Shown here in pieces: positions 63,646-64,000 of a stretch of 64,000 nt of DNA. The stretch's first letter is position 1. Each line of letters opens with the position of its first letter. The stretch is from the NCBI GenBank assembly GCA_016584305.1, contig JACEEZ010013560.1:905900-969899 (forward strand). Reading direction: 5' to 3'. The position numbers and the translations under genes are program-made. The notes beneath the pieces were generated by a model. That model worked only from the letters and a program-made list of their open reading frames with translations. It ran no database searches and was not told where the DNA came from. Origin of the DNA: Chionoecetes opilio. Lineage: Eukaryota; Arthropoda; Malacostraca; Decapoda; Majidae.

Positions 63646-64000
63646 GTGTTTGGAGGCTTACTAGATGAAACAGTAGTACAGTCTGCTCATGCATGCGGCG
63701 AGGACATTGAGATCTTGGAAAGTCTTACATACCTTGGTAGCGCAGTCCATAATGACGGCGGGTCACGTCAAGAAGTCTTACGGCGGATTGGCATAGCCCA
63801 CGGTGTTATGGACTCGCTCAACAGGAGTATTTGGCGCTGTCAGTACTTGTGCAGGAGGACAAAGATCCGGATTTACAAGTCGCTTGTGATCCCTGTCTTA
63901 CTCTATGGTTGTGAGACATGGACACTAAATAGCGACTTGAAGAGACGAATCGATGGCTTTGGTAATAAGTGTCTTCGCAGAATCATGGGGTATCGCTGGG
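63644..64000 (+). pseudogene. LINE RT C-terminal fragment, second copy, runs off the edge
   Basis: It reads as 3946-4303: EILESLTYLGSAVHNDGGSR, RRTKIRIYKSLVIPVLLYGC and NKCLRRIMGYRW. The same family as 3620-4645, with a few percent difference by eye. It is 5' truncated at the G/C-run (63636-63644) and continues beyond 64000. Confidence 0.9.

Overview
The window is eukaryotic, repeat-dominated and AT-rich. It most likely comes from an arthropod, and probably from a decapod or other malacostracan crustacean. The reasons are short exons in multi-kilobase introns, a TTAGG-type (arthropod telomere-like) minisatellite, abundant long microsatellites, and a mix of CR1-like, RT/zinc-knuckle LINE, Ty3/gypsy, Tigger/pogo, hAT, Tc1, Merlin-like and tRNA-SINE sequences. 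The species cannot be named from sequence alone.

One host gene is clear. It is an acid sphingomyelinase (SMPD1-like) on the minus strand, filling roughly positions 545-31639. Seven coding exons can be placed, with consensus splice sites and continuous phase: a signal-peptide exon (31546-31618), three exons that together carry the six cysteines of the saposin-B domain (25284-25595, 21678-21811, 20923-21087, the last also holding the proline-rich linker), and three exons of the metallophosphatase domain (15289-15516, 5578-5750, 545-736). The remaining catalytic histidine exons and the C-terminal domain lie off the left edge. The introns hold most of the transposons in the left half.

The right half (about 32-64 kb) has no recognisable host exon and is a mosaic of nested mobile elements. 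The main items are: two TA-flanked TIR elements (32595-33340, 33959-34731); an 832-bp TIR element present twice (37377-38208, 45525-46355); an 880-bp perfect-looking foldback (38695-39574); a LINE interrupted by a gypsy-type gag/protease element (42290-45297); a TTAGG minisatellite (46567-46880); a head-to-tail array of related LINE copies (49640-57190) broken by a 1.67-kb LTR-like insertion and by a 1.73-kb long-TIR DNA element; a Tc1 relic split by a 1.1-kb element (57420-59420); and a nearly pristine 2.78-kb TIR transposon with a 727-codon open frame (60490-63271). The same LINE family occurs at both ends of the window (3620-4640 and 63644-64000).

The two strongest leads are these. (1) A 392-bp inverted, almost identical copy of SMPD1 exon 3 plus its 3' intron lies inside a TIR-bounded Tigger-like block in the next-but-one intron (19387-19778 versus 21398-21790). 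This looks like gene-fragment capture by a DNA transposon, and it could also fold back on the SMPD1 pre-mRNA. (2) The 60.5-63.3 kb transposon has an intact GC-rich ORF in an AT-rich setting, but carries alanine where I expect a conserved, possibly catalytic, aspartate.
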